A DNA stretch of 64,000 bases from assembly GCF_004000825.1 (NCBI RefSeq), contig NZ_BILZ01000032.1, positions 1 to 64,000 on the forward strand, in the 5' to 3' direction. Below, piece by piece: positions 34,201-42,013 of this stretch; within the stretch, counting starts at the first letter, position 1; each line of letters opens with the position of its first letter. The DNA comes from Paenibacillus kobensis NBRC 15729 (GTDB taxonomy: Bacteria > Bacillota > Bacilli > Paenibacillales > Paenibacillaceae). The position numbers and the translations under genes were made by a program. The notes under the pieces are model-generated. The model did not search any database and was not told the DNA's origin. It worked only from the letters and a program-made list of their open reading frames with translations.

Positions 34201-35442
34201 GGCGGATCGGCAGAGCAGGGCAGCAAGCCGGAAGACACGAAGGGAACAGCCGGAGACTCTGTGTCTTCAGGAACCGATAATGGTGTTGCTTACGCTTCAA
34301 TCTCTCTGACGCTGATGGGCGGGGAATCCGCCGTATCGGAGGAGCTTGCCGGGAAGGCGATTGCGGCGATCGGACAAGCTTCGGGCAACGAACGGCGCTT
34401 GGAGCTGCATATCGATATTACGGGCAGCGGCACGGTCAGACTGTCGAAGGAAGCGGTTGCCCGTCTGGCTGAAGCGAAGCTGGATGAAGTAACGCTTCAG
34501 ACGAACGGCGGCTCGATTGTTATCGGAGCGAAGGCTTGGAGCAAGCTGTTGGCTAAGGCAGCTTCGGGACAAGGAGATATTAGTATCCAAGTGACGAACC
34601 TGGACGGCACGGGCGTGCTGCAAGGAAGGCAGGTCGTTCACTTCCAAGTGCGGGCTGGCGGACAAGAGCTCGTTCGTCTGGAGGGCGGCGTACGTATCCG
34701 TCTGCCTTACGCTCCGGCACCAGGCGAGAATCCGAATGCCATCGTTCCATACGCAGTAAAAGCGAACGGTACGGCAGAACTGGTCGTCAGGGGCAGTTAT
34801 GACCTGGAAAATAACGAGCTGCAGGTCGTGACCGACAGCTTGTTGACGGGCTTTGCAGCAGGTTACCATGCGGCGTCGTTCCAGGATACGCAGGGAAGCT
34901 TTGCTTCGGATGCGATCACGTATCTTGCCGCTCGCAATGTAATCGGCGGAGTCGGCGGCGGACGCGTCGCGCCGGCATCGAACGTGACGCGCGGCGATCT
35001 GGTCGTCATGCTGTCCCGGATTGCAGGCGTGCAGCCGGGCGCCTACACAGAGTCGCGTTACGCTGACGTAGATGTGAACCTGTACGATGCGCAAGCGATT
35101 GAGTGGGCATCGGACCTTGGCATCGCGGGCGGCACGGGTGCGGACCAATTTAGCCCTGCATCCGAAATCACGCGCGAGCAGCTCGTCACGATGCTTGTCC
35201 GGTTCGCGGAGCAATTCGGACTTGAACTGCCTCGCACGGCGGAGCCGGTCGTATTCGCGGATGCCGCCAGCATTTCGGGTTATGCGGCGGATGCGGTCGC
35301 GGCTGCGCAGCAAGCGGGCCTCGCCTCTGGCCGGCCGGCTGCAGGAGGCAAGGGAGTCTTGTTCGCTCCGCAAGCGCCGGCGACGCGCGCCGAAACGGCC
35401 AAAGTGCTCGCGCTGATGATGGAGATGCTCGTAAACCAGTAA
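31255..35442 (+). CDS. S-layer-anchored 'choice-of-anchor I' protein with lamin-tail domain
   Basis: A 1395-residue exported protein. Order: signal peptide (about 1-35), lamin tail domain (about 55-190, FIELYNPLDVDVNLTGWSL), immunoglobulin-like putative Ig (about 285-355), a choice-of-anchor I module (about 375-870; LVTANEGDATEWPG, GPEGIEYIPA), bacterial Ig2 domain (about 890-965, VTWSSSNPSVASV), a low-complexity linker (970-1010), an unidentified segment, and three SLH domains (about 1205-1395) that bind pyruvylated cell wall polysaccharide. Choice-of-anchor I regions are often annotated as alkaline phosphatase/esterase-like, but activity is uncertain. The 160 bp upstream holds no gene. Confidence 0.88.
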   Translation: MFTQRRRKLGLTLALSAALLQTIPAIGGQQAVAAASSSTGVLPGTPYKADGSYDNKVPHIMINQVYGAGLKDTAEAFSTHGFIELYNPLDVDVNLTGWSLQYADRGTDAQTGPTNDWESLNLTGTIKAHSSFLILGKATGSSARLDLNGKADQSWDRYMNNKGMKVALVSNTTKLTAINPFNIDAAGTKAAGYVDMVGTGSNDNGSTIDGYESEYPSGKVEYGGTSKKMALRRNVDNSNNIIDTDNNKLNFYQVDYSNGATHLAEVGPRNGAAGPWGITVEPLAVKTATLPYATAGVPYSAAVESSGGTKPYSYAASGLPQGLGIDPLTGIIAGTPLAAGSSNVTVTVTDSVYSPQTVTSAVYTPQPQTASRTLTLNTNPSAYVDQFTVTKIGHYSVGVTDEDGGVAEIVKFNKDNGKFYLVNGSANPPTLEIVSLTSGTMTLDTAVQVQTLVETDGFQYGDLTSVDINTANKRVYVSVQEKDPMKAGRILELDYDGNLKAIYTAGVQPDMIKSTPDGRYVLTANEGEPRAGADPKGSVTILDTATGTTVNAEFNDPAIIDDRVNIRGASDPATGQITSKGTKADALYDLEPEYITLSADAKTAYVTLQENNAVAALDLTAKKFTSVKGLGLKDYNVPRNALDLVKDGNIKLENVPFYGLYMPDGIASYTANDGATYLVTANEGDATEWPGRTNVTKISALKGGLDPNSAAAQFLNGKTAYDGVEVMSGLGNDGIYMYGGRSMSIWRADTMEQSYDSGSDFERITAERLPNSFNASHAKTAKDDRSSKKGPEPEDVKIGQVGARTLAFVGLERVGGVMMYDVTDPAHAQFVNYTNSRVFAPKDNLNTETGPEGIEYIPASISPTGKPLLLVAFEVGGTVAVYQLNVSQVMLDHSTMALTSGGATGQLQATATAADGTAAAVTWSSSNPSVASVNEHGAVTPHASGTAVISAVTADRYGMASSTVTVQSQSSPGTSTGPTGSTGGSAEQGSKPEDTKGTAGDSVSSGTDNGVAYASISLTLMGGESAVSEELAGKAIAAIGQASGNERRLELHIDITGSGTVRLSKEAVARLAEAKLDEVTLQTNGGSIVIGAKAWSKLLAKAASGQGDISIQVTNLDGTGVLQGRQVVHFQVRAGGQELVRLEGGVRIRLPYAPAPGENPNAIVPYAVKANGTAELVVRGSYDLENNELQVVTDSLLTGFAAGYHAASFQDTQGSFASDAITYLAARNVIGGVGGGRVAPASNVTRGDLVVMLSRIAGVQPGAYTESRYADVDVNLYDAQAIEWASDLGIAGGTGADQFSPASEITREQLVTMLVRFAEQFGLELPRTAEPVVFADAASISGYAADAVAAAQQAGLASGRPAAGGKGVLFAPQAPATRAETAKVLALMMEMLVNQ

Positions 35443-35465
35443 GCGGGTTGGCTTCAATAACGATT

Positions 35466-35513
35466 AAAGCGCTGTTTCACAGTCCTGACGGGCTGAGAAA
35501 CAGCGCTTTTTTG
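35466..35513 (+). terminator. Terminator after the SLH protein gene
   Basis: AAAGCGCTGTTTC pairs with GAAACAGCGCTTT around a 20-nt loop and is followed by TTTTTG. Confidence 0.88.
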
Positions 35514-35554
35514 TATCCATGATTGCGGGTGCATACATGTTGCAGGCTGCTTGA

Positions 35555-35746
35555 TTGTATTCTGTGCAATGAAAACAATCCGGTGTTCGTCATGGAGGAG
35601 CTTCGTTGCATAAGGTACAATTCATTTCAGTACAAAAGACCTCATTTGTCGCATTATTCCCCATTTTTCCAGATTCCAATTGTACAGAATGCAACGAAAC
35701 CAACCCTCAAGGTGCAGCAAAGGCCTCTTCGTTGCACAAATTGCAA
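35555..35746. repeat. Four-box intergenic element, family A, copy 2
   Basis: Boxes TTGTATTCTGTGCAATG (35555), TTGCATAAGGTACAATT (35606), AATTGTACAGAATGCAA (35678) and CGTTGCACAAATTGCAA (35730), i.e. two forward and two reverse, at steps of 51, 72 and 52 bp. This is nearly the same ruler as copy 1 at 16600, although the sequence between boxes is different. It sits between convergent genes. Confidence 0.72.
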
Positions 35747-35771
35747 GGAGCGGGAGGCAGTATAACCGCCA

Positions 35772-38273
35772 TCAGCGATCTATCGATTCCTCCGCGCCGG
35801 TCTCTGCGATCGCGTCCATCGCGTACAGGCTCGCGACAAGCGAGAGCCACTTACCGGCATTGCCCGTCCATACTTCCTTGTACGTTGCGTTGTTGAATTG
35901 CGGCCAATACGGCTCGTCTTCATTGCCGAACGTCTGGATGCCGACGGGGATTTCGCCGGTCAGCTCCCCGCTGAGCACCGCATACTGCTGGGCGTACCGG
36001 TAGCCCTCGCCGCGCATAAGCGATTGGCCGAACGGATTGCTGCCGACGATCCACGCAAGCTGCCCAGCGGCAATGTCGATCAGCTCCGTGTCCTTCATAT
36101 AGGCACCAGCGATAGCGGCCGCTTTGCCTGCAGACAGGACGACCGCGTTGTTGCCCCGGAACGAGAACCAGACCGGGAACCGGCGCAAATACAGCGAGTC
36201 GTTCAGACGAACGCCTTCCTGCAGTTGACGGCCGTAATCCTCGCGCGCATGCTCGTCGATAAGCAAGTGCTGCAGGTTGAAGCTGTGCTCATCGGCATAT
36301 TCATCTTCCCGGTACACGCCGCTTGCTAGCATGGGATACGGGGCGGTGTAGCGGGACAGCCACTTCACATATCGGCCGTAGGCTTCAATCGAATCAGCCC
36401 AATCGTCCGCATCGGGATGATCCGGCTGGGTTTCCACAATAGCCGCGAAGGCCTCCATATACAGATGCTCCCGCGACTGATGGTTGAAATGCTGGACAAC
36501 CTGCCGATTCGTGCTTCGGTAAAAGAAACCGGCCACAGCCGTTCCGTCCGCGAGCGGAACACCGGCGAGCTCTTGAGAGCCGAGCACGTAAGCGATGAAT
36601 TCCGCAGCATGCCTCGCATAATGCTCGCCGCCTGTCACCCGGTATAGCATCGAGGATGCCCAAGAGGCAGTCGCCATGTACAAGCTCTCGGATGTCATGT
36701 AGGTATGCTCCCACATGATCGGCTTCTGGTTGAAGCCGTGCATGGCGAATTCGTCCAGCGCATATTGAAAATCTTCCTGCGCGGCCTGCAGCAGCCTCGC
36801 CGCAAGGGCGGCGTTCGGCAGCCGCAGGTGGATGTAAGCCGCGATGCCCGCGCAATAGAAGTTCTCGTAAGCCTGGTTATGAACCCGGGCCGCCGCATCG
36901 TCCATGCCGCCAATGCGCCCGTCGGTCCAACGGGTCATGCCGGCACTCGTCGCACGGTAACCATCGCCGAAGCGTGTCTTCAGCAGGAAGTCGAGTCCCC
37001 ATTCGCCTTCCTCCAGCAGCCGCCAATATAAGTCCTCGTCATGGCGGCGGGCTTGCTCGGCCATTTCGAACAGCGCCATCGTCACTTCCGCCGACTGAAT
37101 CGTCTGCTGCGAGACGTCGCCGGCATCATGCCATCCGCCGTTGTACGATAGGAGCAGTCCGTTATGCTTGGCCACGATGTCCGCATGGCAGCTGCCATGA
37201 ACGCCTGGAACCGGATAACCGCACCGTTCACCAAAAATAAAATTCAAAGCCTTCCATACCGACGGCTGCCACACTTGCGCGGCATCGCCGATCTCGAAGC
37301 TCCCGGTAGCGGCTTCTTCGGCACGCAAGTAGTAGCGGCCTTCCTGCGTGAAGCTGCTGAAGTCGAGCAGCGCGTACTGCCCCAGCGCCGTTCCGGCTGG
37401 GCGAACCTCCGCAGTGAAGACGGCCGCCTCATCGTCGCAGCGGATCAGTTGAAAGCTGGCGGCCGTCCAAGCATCGGCCGAGGCGAAGGCGATTTTGGCA
37501 CCGTGAGGAAGGTAGCCGCTATGAGAATAGATAATCTCTCTCTCGGCAGGGGTCCAGCCTTTGGAGACGAGCTTTTCGGCGGCCCGCTCGAGCTTGATGC
37601 TTCGGACGCGCAGCGCCATCTCGTCGCCGGTCGCCCGGTCTTTGCCGTTGAGCATATAGCCGATTGCGATTTCTGTCACGGCATCCCGCGGCAATTCCTC
37701 CATGTTCAACTGTACGGAATTCCATTCGCCGCTGCGCAGGTTCATGCCGTGATAGCCTTCCCGGTCGTACAGATCCGGGACCGGAATGGCGCCTTCGTTG
37801 CGGAACTTGATACGCACATAAGCATTCGGCACGCCCGGAAAGTCAGGCCGCAGCTCCAGCGTAATCCGGTTATAGCCTGTCCAGTCGGCGCGGGGGAGCT
37901 TCAGCACCATCCACGCGTTGCCGAAGTTCGTGTAATCGCCGTCCTCCGGAGCTCCTTCCGGCCAAGCAGCCATCGACGTTGGCGAATGCAGCAGTAGAGG
38001 AGCATCCAGGTCATCGGAGGGAACGGAGCCGGACTCCATTATTTTATTCGGTACCGAAAAGCCGGTCTGCCCCTGCGCTGCCGCTGACAATTGCAGCTCT
38101 CCGACGCCCCGGTGCGACCAATCCGATGTATCCGTATGGCTGCCGAGCAATATAACCGATTCGATAACGGCATGCTGCCGCTGCTCGCGCTCAAGCGAGT
38201 GTTCGTCATAGAGCGGCAGCGGGCGGTGAATATAGCCTGATCGTCTAACGTCCGACATGAACGTTTCATGCAT
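35772..38273 (-). CDS. Glycoside hydrolase family 9 enzyme, apparently cytoplasmic
   Basis: An 833-residue protein without a signal peptide. Residues about 1-235 form a beta-rich domain, partly carbohydrate-binding-like, of no family I can name. Residues about 243-330 are the Ig-like CelD_N module that precedes many GH9 domains (YSHSGYLPHGAKIAF). Residues about 335-815 are the GH9 barrel: WHDAGD at 381-386 holds the catalytic base and its pair, and the acid is expected near the C-terminal NxAxY/E region (NNATYKEVWTGN). GH9 covers endoglucanases and exo-beta-glucosaminidases; an intracellular enzyme fits an exo-acting role. AAAGGTGG precedes the ATG. Confidence 0.85.
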   Translation of the reverse strand: MHETFMSDVRRSGYIHRPLPLYDEHSLEREQRQHAVIESVILLGSHTDTSDWSHRGVGELQLSAAAQGQTGFSVPNKIMESGSVPSDDLDAPLLLHSPTSMAAWPEGAPEDGDYTNFGNAWMVLKLPRADWTGYNRITLELRPDFPGVPNAYVRIKFRNEGAIPVPDLYDREGYHGMNLRSGEWNSVQLNMEELPRDAVTEIAIGYMLNGKDRATGDEMALRVRSIKLERAAEKLVSKGWTPAEREIIYSHSGYLPHGAKIAFASADAWTAASFQLIRCDDEAAVFTAEVRPAGTALGQYALLDFSSFTQEGRYYLRAEEAATGSFEIGDAAQVWQPSVWKALNFIFGERCGYPVPGVHGSCHADIVAKHNGLLLSYNGGWHDAGDVSQQTIQSAEVTMALFEMAEQARRHDEDLYWRLLEEGEWGLDFLLKTRFGDGYRATSAGMTRWTDGRIGGMDDAAARVHNQAYENFYCAGIAAYIHLRLPNAALAARLLQAAQEDFQYALDEFAMHGFNQKPIMWEHTYMTSESLYMATASWASSMLYRVTGGEHYARHAAEFIAYVLGSQELAGVPLADGTAVAGFFYRSTNRQVVQHFNHQSREHLYMEAFAAIVETQPDHPDADDWADSIEAYGRYVKWLSRYTAPYPMLASGVYREDEYADEHSFNLQHLLIDEHAREDYGRQLQEGVRLNDSLYLRRFPVWFSFRGNNAVVLSAGKAAAIAGAYMKDTELIDIAAGQLAWIVGSNPFGQSLMRGEGYRYAQQYAVLSGELTGEIPVGIQTFGNEDEPYWPQFNNATYKEVWTGNAGKWLSLVASLYAMDAIAETGAEESIDR

Positions 38274-38431
38274 AGCTTGGGGCCACCTTTCGAGAATCTG
38301 AAGATGAGGGCTGCAGTTGCAATTCTATCACCGCTATTGTAATGAAACGGACAGCTATACACGATAGCAAAAGTTGCGCTGTTGTACCGATTCGTGCGCG
38401 ATTCAGCAGGGCGTTAATTCTTGTGCGTCTA

Positions 38432-38460
38432 TTGACAGGGATCGATTGCGGCACTAGGAT
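38432..38460 (+). promoter_or_regulatory. Upstream sigma-A-like promoter with a box-like motif, nrtR side
   Basis: TTGACA (38432) and TAGGAT (38455) with a 17-nt spacer. The -35 region overlaps GTCTATTGAC (38427-38436), one base shorter than the operator box at 38495. It is about 93 bp before the NrtR-like start. Confidence 0.45.
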
Positions 38461-38494
38461 AGGGGCATCCAAAGAAGAGAAAGAATTTTAAATA

Positions 38495-38529
38495 GTCATA
38501 TTGACAATCTAAAAAGAAGAGCATATACT
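38495..38529 (+). promoter_or_regulatory. Promoter of the NAD salvage operon overlapped by an NrtR-type operator
   Basis: A consensus -35 TTGACA (38501-38506), 17-nt spacer and -10 TATACT (38524-38529). The 11-bp box GTCATATTGAC (38495-38505) overlaps the -35 hexamer, as expected for a repressor site. The reverse complement GTCAATATGAC is close to GTCAATACGAC at 39351. Confidence 0.8.
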
Positions 38530-38552
38530 GGAAACATGAAGGAGGTGCTGAG

Positions 38553-39320
38553 ATGACAAGCAAATATCGGACGCCGGACGGACTGCCGGTCGATATCGCC
38601 ATATTTACGATAACGTCTCACGCCAAGCCGGGCAATTATAAAATGCTGGCCGACCGCAAGCTCGAGGTGCTGCTCGTCCGCCGAAGCGCTTCGTCTGAAG
38701 CGTACCCAGGCTGCTGGGCGTTGCCGGGCGGATTCTCCGGAGAGAACGAGACGCTGCTGGAAGCGGCTTACCGCGAACTGAAGGAAGAGACGAACGTCGA
38801 TTCCGACGTGATGATCGAACAGATCAAGACGGTTTACTATCCGGGCCGCGATCCGCGGGGATGGATGCCGTCGGTGCTGTACTGCGCGCTCGTGAAAGAG
38901 GAGCATCTGCAGCGGTTGTCCGCCGACACCGACGCGGACGAAGCCCGATTGTTCCTTGTCGAGGAGGCACTGGAGCTTACGCTTGCCTTCGACCATGGCG
39001 CCTTGCTGCAGGACGCACTCGATTACATCCGATCCAAAATGATGACAACGGCGCTTGCGAAGCAGTTCCTGCCGACCGAATTCACGATCCGCGAGCTGTA
39101 TCAGGTTATCCAGACGGTCGTGCCGTCATTCGAGGAAGACCTGGCGAACTTCAAGCGCAATCTCATGACGACGAAGACGCGGCAAGGCTTGATCCGCGAG
39201 GCGGTCGATTCATCGGGCTCGCCGAAGACGACGGACCGCAATTCGAACCGCCCGGCGCAGCTTTATCTTTATACCGATTATGAACCGCGTATTTCAATTT
39301 ATAATTCCGGACTCTTTTGA
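38553..39320 (+). CDS. nrtR: NrtR-like Nudix-domain transcriptional regulator of NAD metabolism
   Basis: A 255-residue protein. Residues about 15-150 are a Nudix domain; the box at 60-82 keeps REL-KEE (Arg74, Glu75, Glu78, Glu79) but has Asn in place of the last Gly, so it may bind ADP-ribose rather than hydrolyse it. A C-terminal winged-helix region (about 160-235; FTIRELYQVIQTVVPSFEEDLANFKRNLMTT) is the hallmark of NrtR regulators. Neighbours 3' encode NAD salvage enzymes. Candidate operators lie upstream of this gene and of the next one, so it probably represses both and is relieved by ADP-ribose or a related signal (family knowledge). Confidence 0.85.
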   Translation: MTSKYRTPDGLPVDIAIFTITSHAKPGNYKMLADRKLEVLLVRRSASSEAYPGCWALPGGFSGENETLLEAAYRELKEETNVDSDVMIEQIKTVYYPGRDPRGWMPSVLYCALVKEEHLQRLSADTDADEARLFLVEEALELTLAFDHGALLQDALDYIRSKMMTTALAKQFLPTEFTIRELYQVIQTVVPSFEEDLANFKRNLMTTKTRQGLIREAVDSSGSPKTTDRNSNRPAQLYLYTDYEPRISIYNSGLF

Positions 39321-39350
39321 GCATCGGAATTTTTAACGGAATTCTATATA

Positions 39351-39361
39351 GTCAATACGAC
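39351..39361. promoter_or_regulatory. Second NrtR-type operator before the phosphoribosyltransferase gene
   Basis: GTCAATACGAC (39351-39361) is the inverted form of the box at 38495 (GTCATATTGAC) with one substitution. It lies 29 bp before the ATG at 39390, just after a TATATA that could be a -10. Confidence 0.68.
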
Positions 39362-39389
39362 ATTAAACATGAAATTTATGGAGGGTAAC

Positions 39390-40793
39390 ATGATGTTGAA
39401 CATGATTCGCACGAACCCGCTGCTGCTGACGGACAGCTACAATCTTTCGCACGCGCGCTTAAAAATCAATATGGATTGGGAAGTCAGCCATTTGTATAAT
39501 CGCAGGGAAGGGATGATTTTGTACGGCTTCCGCGAAATCGTAACTGGCCTGCTGGCGATCCGTATTACGGAGGAGCATATCGCGGAGGCGGAACAGGGCG
39601 CTGCGATGCAGGGACTACGGTTTCCTTCGGAGCTGTTCCGCCGGGTGGTGGACGAATGCGGCGGCTACGCGCCGATTGCAGTCGAATCGGTGCCGGAAGG
39701 CACATGGTGCCCGGCGGGAACGCCTTTTGCCCAAGTTTATAATACGGCAGAAGGGTTCGGGGAGCTCGTCACGTGGTGGGAAGCGGTCTTCATGCATGCT
39801 TACTTCCCAAGCGGATGCGCGACGGAGGCGTTCCATATGCGGAGGTACCTGGAGCGCAAACAGGCGGAGCACGGGTATGACGATTCGTTTCTGTGGCGCA
39901 TTCACAGCTTCGGCTTCCGGGGGCACCGGAGCTTGGAGGATGCTTACTGGGCGGGCACGGCTTGGAATTTATCGCTGCAGGGAACGGACGATTTTCACAC
40001 GACGAAGCATACTCCGCAGGCGGTCATCGGGAGCATTGCAGCGCTCGCGCACAAAGTCACGCAGCAATTCGACGACGAGTTGGCATGCTTCATTCGGGCG
40101 ATCGACGAAACGGCCGCGGCCGGCGAGCGGATTGTCGCTCTAGTCATCGATACTTATGATGCGGACCGGGTGATCCAGCAGTATTTGCCGACGATTGGCC
40201 AGCATGCGAGAGAGCGCGGCATTCGTATCGTCATGCGGCCGGACAGCGGCGATGTTCTGCGGCAGGCGGCAGACATCTATGAGGCGGCGCGTGCGCATGG
40301 ATTGCTCGACACCGTCGGCGTTATTATCGGCGAAGGCATGAGCTTCGAACAAGTGAAGCGTTATGACGCGCAGCTGGAGCAATGGGGCGTGCCGCTTCCG
40401 TTCGTCGCTTACGGCGTCGGATCGGGCTTCTATAATCATATCGACCGCGACACGTATGGCTTGGCGATGAAGACAGCTTACAGCAATGGCAAGGATCGGA
40501 TGAAATTTTCGATGACGCCGCTGAAGCGGAGCATTCCCGGCCGCGTTAAGCTTGTGGTTGCCGCTGGCGTCATGATGGCCGAGGCGGAAGGCGAGACGGA
40601 GCGCGAAGGGTTGTACGAGACGGTCTATAAGCATGACGGAACAGGCGCGCCGCACAGGCTGGATGCTGGCCCGGCGTTCTGGAACGGAGTGCGGGAGCGG
40701 ATGCGCGTGCAGAATACGGCGCAGCAGACGATTGAGCTGTCGGCTGCGATCGAACGCAAAATCGCGTTGATCGCGGAACAATATTTGAAATAA
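39390..40793 (+). CDS. nadV: Nicotinamide/nicotinate phosphoribosyltransferase
   Basis: A 467-residue enzyme of the NAMPT/NAPRT family. It begins with NPLLLTDSYNLSHA, the family N-terminal substrate motif, and has GTDDFHTTKHTPQAVIGS (the active-site His) and IVMRPDSGD plus YGVGSGF, which bind the PRPP and base. It makes the mononucleotide from the free base and PRPP. Similarity looks closest to NadV/NAMPT, though a PncB assignment cannot be excluded. GGAGGG lies 4-7 nt before ATG 39390/39393. It follows the second NrtR-type operator and feeds the adenylyltransferase downstream. Confidence 0.82.
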   Translation: MMLNMIRTNPLLLTDSYNLSHARLKINMDWEVSHLYNRREGMILYGFREIVTGLLAIRITEEHIAEAEQGAAMQGLRFPSELFRRVVDECGGYAPIAVESVPEGTWCPAGTPFAQVYNTAEGFGELVTWWEAVFMHAYFPSGCATEAFHMRRYLERKQAEHGYDDSFLWRIHSFGFRGHRSLEDAYWAGTAWNLSLQGTDDFHTTKHTPQAVIGSIAALAHKVTQQFDDELACFIRAIDETAAAGERIVALVIDTYDADRVIQQYLPTIGQHARERGIRIVMRPDSGDVLRQAADIYEAARAHGLLDTVGVIIGEGMSFEQVKRYDAQLEQWGVPLPFVAYGVGSGFYNHIDRDTYGLAMKTAYSNGKDRMKFSMTPLKRSIPGRVKLVVAAGVMMAEAEGETEREGLYETVYKHDGTGAPHRLDAGPAFWNGVRERMRVQNTAQQTIELSAAIERKIALIAEQYLK

Positions 40794-40807
40794 GGGAGAG
40801 GTTGTCT

Positions 40808-41494
40808 ATGGCGGACCGGACGGGGAGAAACGAAGGCGCGAATAAAGATGGCGGCGTGAATGGTATGAACGGCATGAACGGCATGAACGGCATGGAGAGC
40901 ATGGACGGTACGATCGGCACGGGAGGCATGGATGGTACGAAGCCATACCGGTTCGGGTTTATTCTGGGCAGATTCCAGCCGCTTCATATCGGACACGAGC
41001 ATATGATCAATGCGGCGCTCGCGGCATGCGACCGGGTGCTGGTGCTCGTCGGCTCCGCGCAGTTGCAAGGAACGGAGCGCAATCCGTTCGACGCCCAGTT
41101 CCGGATGCGGCTGCTGCGCCTCGTCTACGGCGACCGCATCGAGATTGCGCCGCTGCGCGACTACTCGCACGAAGGCGACCATAGCCATGACTGGGGAAGA
41201 TACTTGCTTCAGGCGGCAAAAGGTTACGGGGAAGAGCAGGGGTTTCCCGCGCTGGACCTGATGATCGCAGGCGATGACGAGGAGCGCGGGCATTGGTTTC
41301 CCGGGGAGGCAATCGCTGGCATCGACCATCTGGTCGTTCCGCGCATCGACATTCCGATTAGCGCGACTCGGCTGCGGGAAGCGATCGCCACAGGCGACCG
41401 TGCATACTGGGAAGCGTACACGAACCCGGTGCTGTATGGCGAATTCGAAGCCATTCGCGAAGCGTTGATGAAGGTGGAGGCTTACCGGCGTTGA
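40808..41494 (+). CDS. nadM: NMN adenylyltransferase (NadM-like) with a repetitive N-terminal extension
   Basis: A 228-residue enzyme. The nucleotidyltransferase domain (about 40-225) begins FGFILGRFQPLHIGHEHM, containing the HxGH signature; the second motif is ISATRLR (ISxTxxR). It joins ATP to nicotinamide mononucleotide to make NAD. The N-terminal 36 residues are Gly/Met/Asn-rich with near-exact repeats of GMN (three times, encoded by 9-bp repeats) and are absent from usual NadM. TTG at 40802 is in frame, but ATG 40808 is better spaced from GGGAGAGG. Completes the NAD salvage operon. Confidence 0.88.
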   Translation: MADRTGRNEGANKDGGVNGMNGMNGMNGMESMDGTIGTGGMDGTKPYRFGFILGRFQPLHIGHEHMINAALAACDRVLVLVGSAQLQGTERNPFDAQFRMRLLRLVYGDRIEIAPLRDYSHEGDHSHDWGRYLLQAAKGYGEEQGFPALDLMIAGDDEERGHWFPGEAIAGIDHLVVPRIDIPISATRLREAIATGDRAYWEAYTNPVLYGEFEAIREALMKVEAYRR

Positions 41495-41535
41495 GTGTGG
41501 ATCGCTCGACGTCCGTTCGTGCATACGCAGCGCAT

Positions 41536-41562
41536 AAGCACCCTTTAGGGGGGCTTTTTTTT
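41536..41562 (+). terminator. Terminator after the NAD operon
   Basis: AAGCACCC and GGGGGGCTT flank TTTA and are followed by TTTTTTTT. Confidence 0.85.
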
Positions 41563-41566
41563 ATGC

Positions 41567-42013
41567 CCTGCATGGATTCTGTCCGCAGGCTTCATGATTG
41601 TAACGGTCCCAGACTGGCGTACGATAGCATCAGTTGTAATGAATAAAATGGATATTGTACCAATAGTTAAAATAAGACTAAAGAAATATATTATTTACCA
41701 TCTTATGGGTTGTATGCTAAATAAGGCAAGAGAGGTTCAAATCTTTGAATCAATCTTGACGAAATAGCGGGGACATGAATTGTGATAGAAATAGGAAGAA
41801 CTAATGCCAGAAGACTTCGACCGGCCGGCTGGTATTGGTGCTGATCGTTTGTATTTATACTTCAAGTGACTCAGTTTTTATTCTGTTTACTCATGATTCA
41901 TAGAGGGTGAAGAGCCTTTGATGTGCTTGCTAGGTTCATATGAAGGAGGGGATCGTTCTAATAGAGTGTAATTGATCTTCAGCAAATTAAAAATAAGGAG
42001 GCTATTCGTTTAG
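41567..42013. other. AT-rich gap before the mini-Rhs gene, no gene seen
   Basis: AT-richer than the flanking loci. A short frame at about 41804-41866 encodes MPEDFDRPAGIGADRLYLYFK, with no ribosome site or recognisable relation; I do not call it. An AAGGAGG site at 41995-42001 serves the gene at 42014. The change of base composition begins here and continues to about 44342. Confidence 0.6.

Noticed and set aside
41804-41866. 21-codon frame before the mini-Rhs gene
   Set aside because: No ribosome site and no similarity that I can see.
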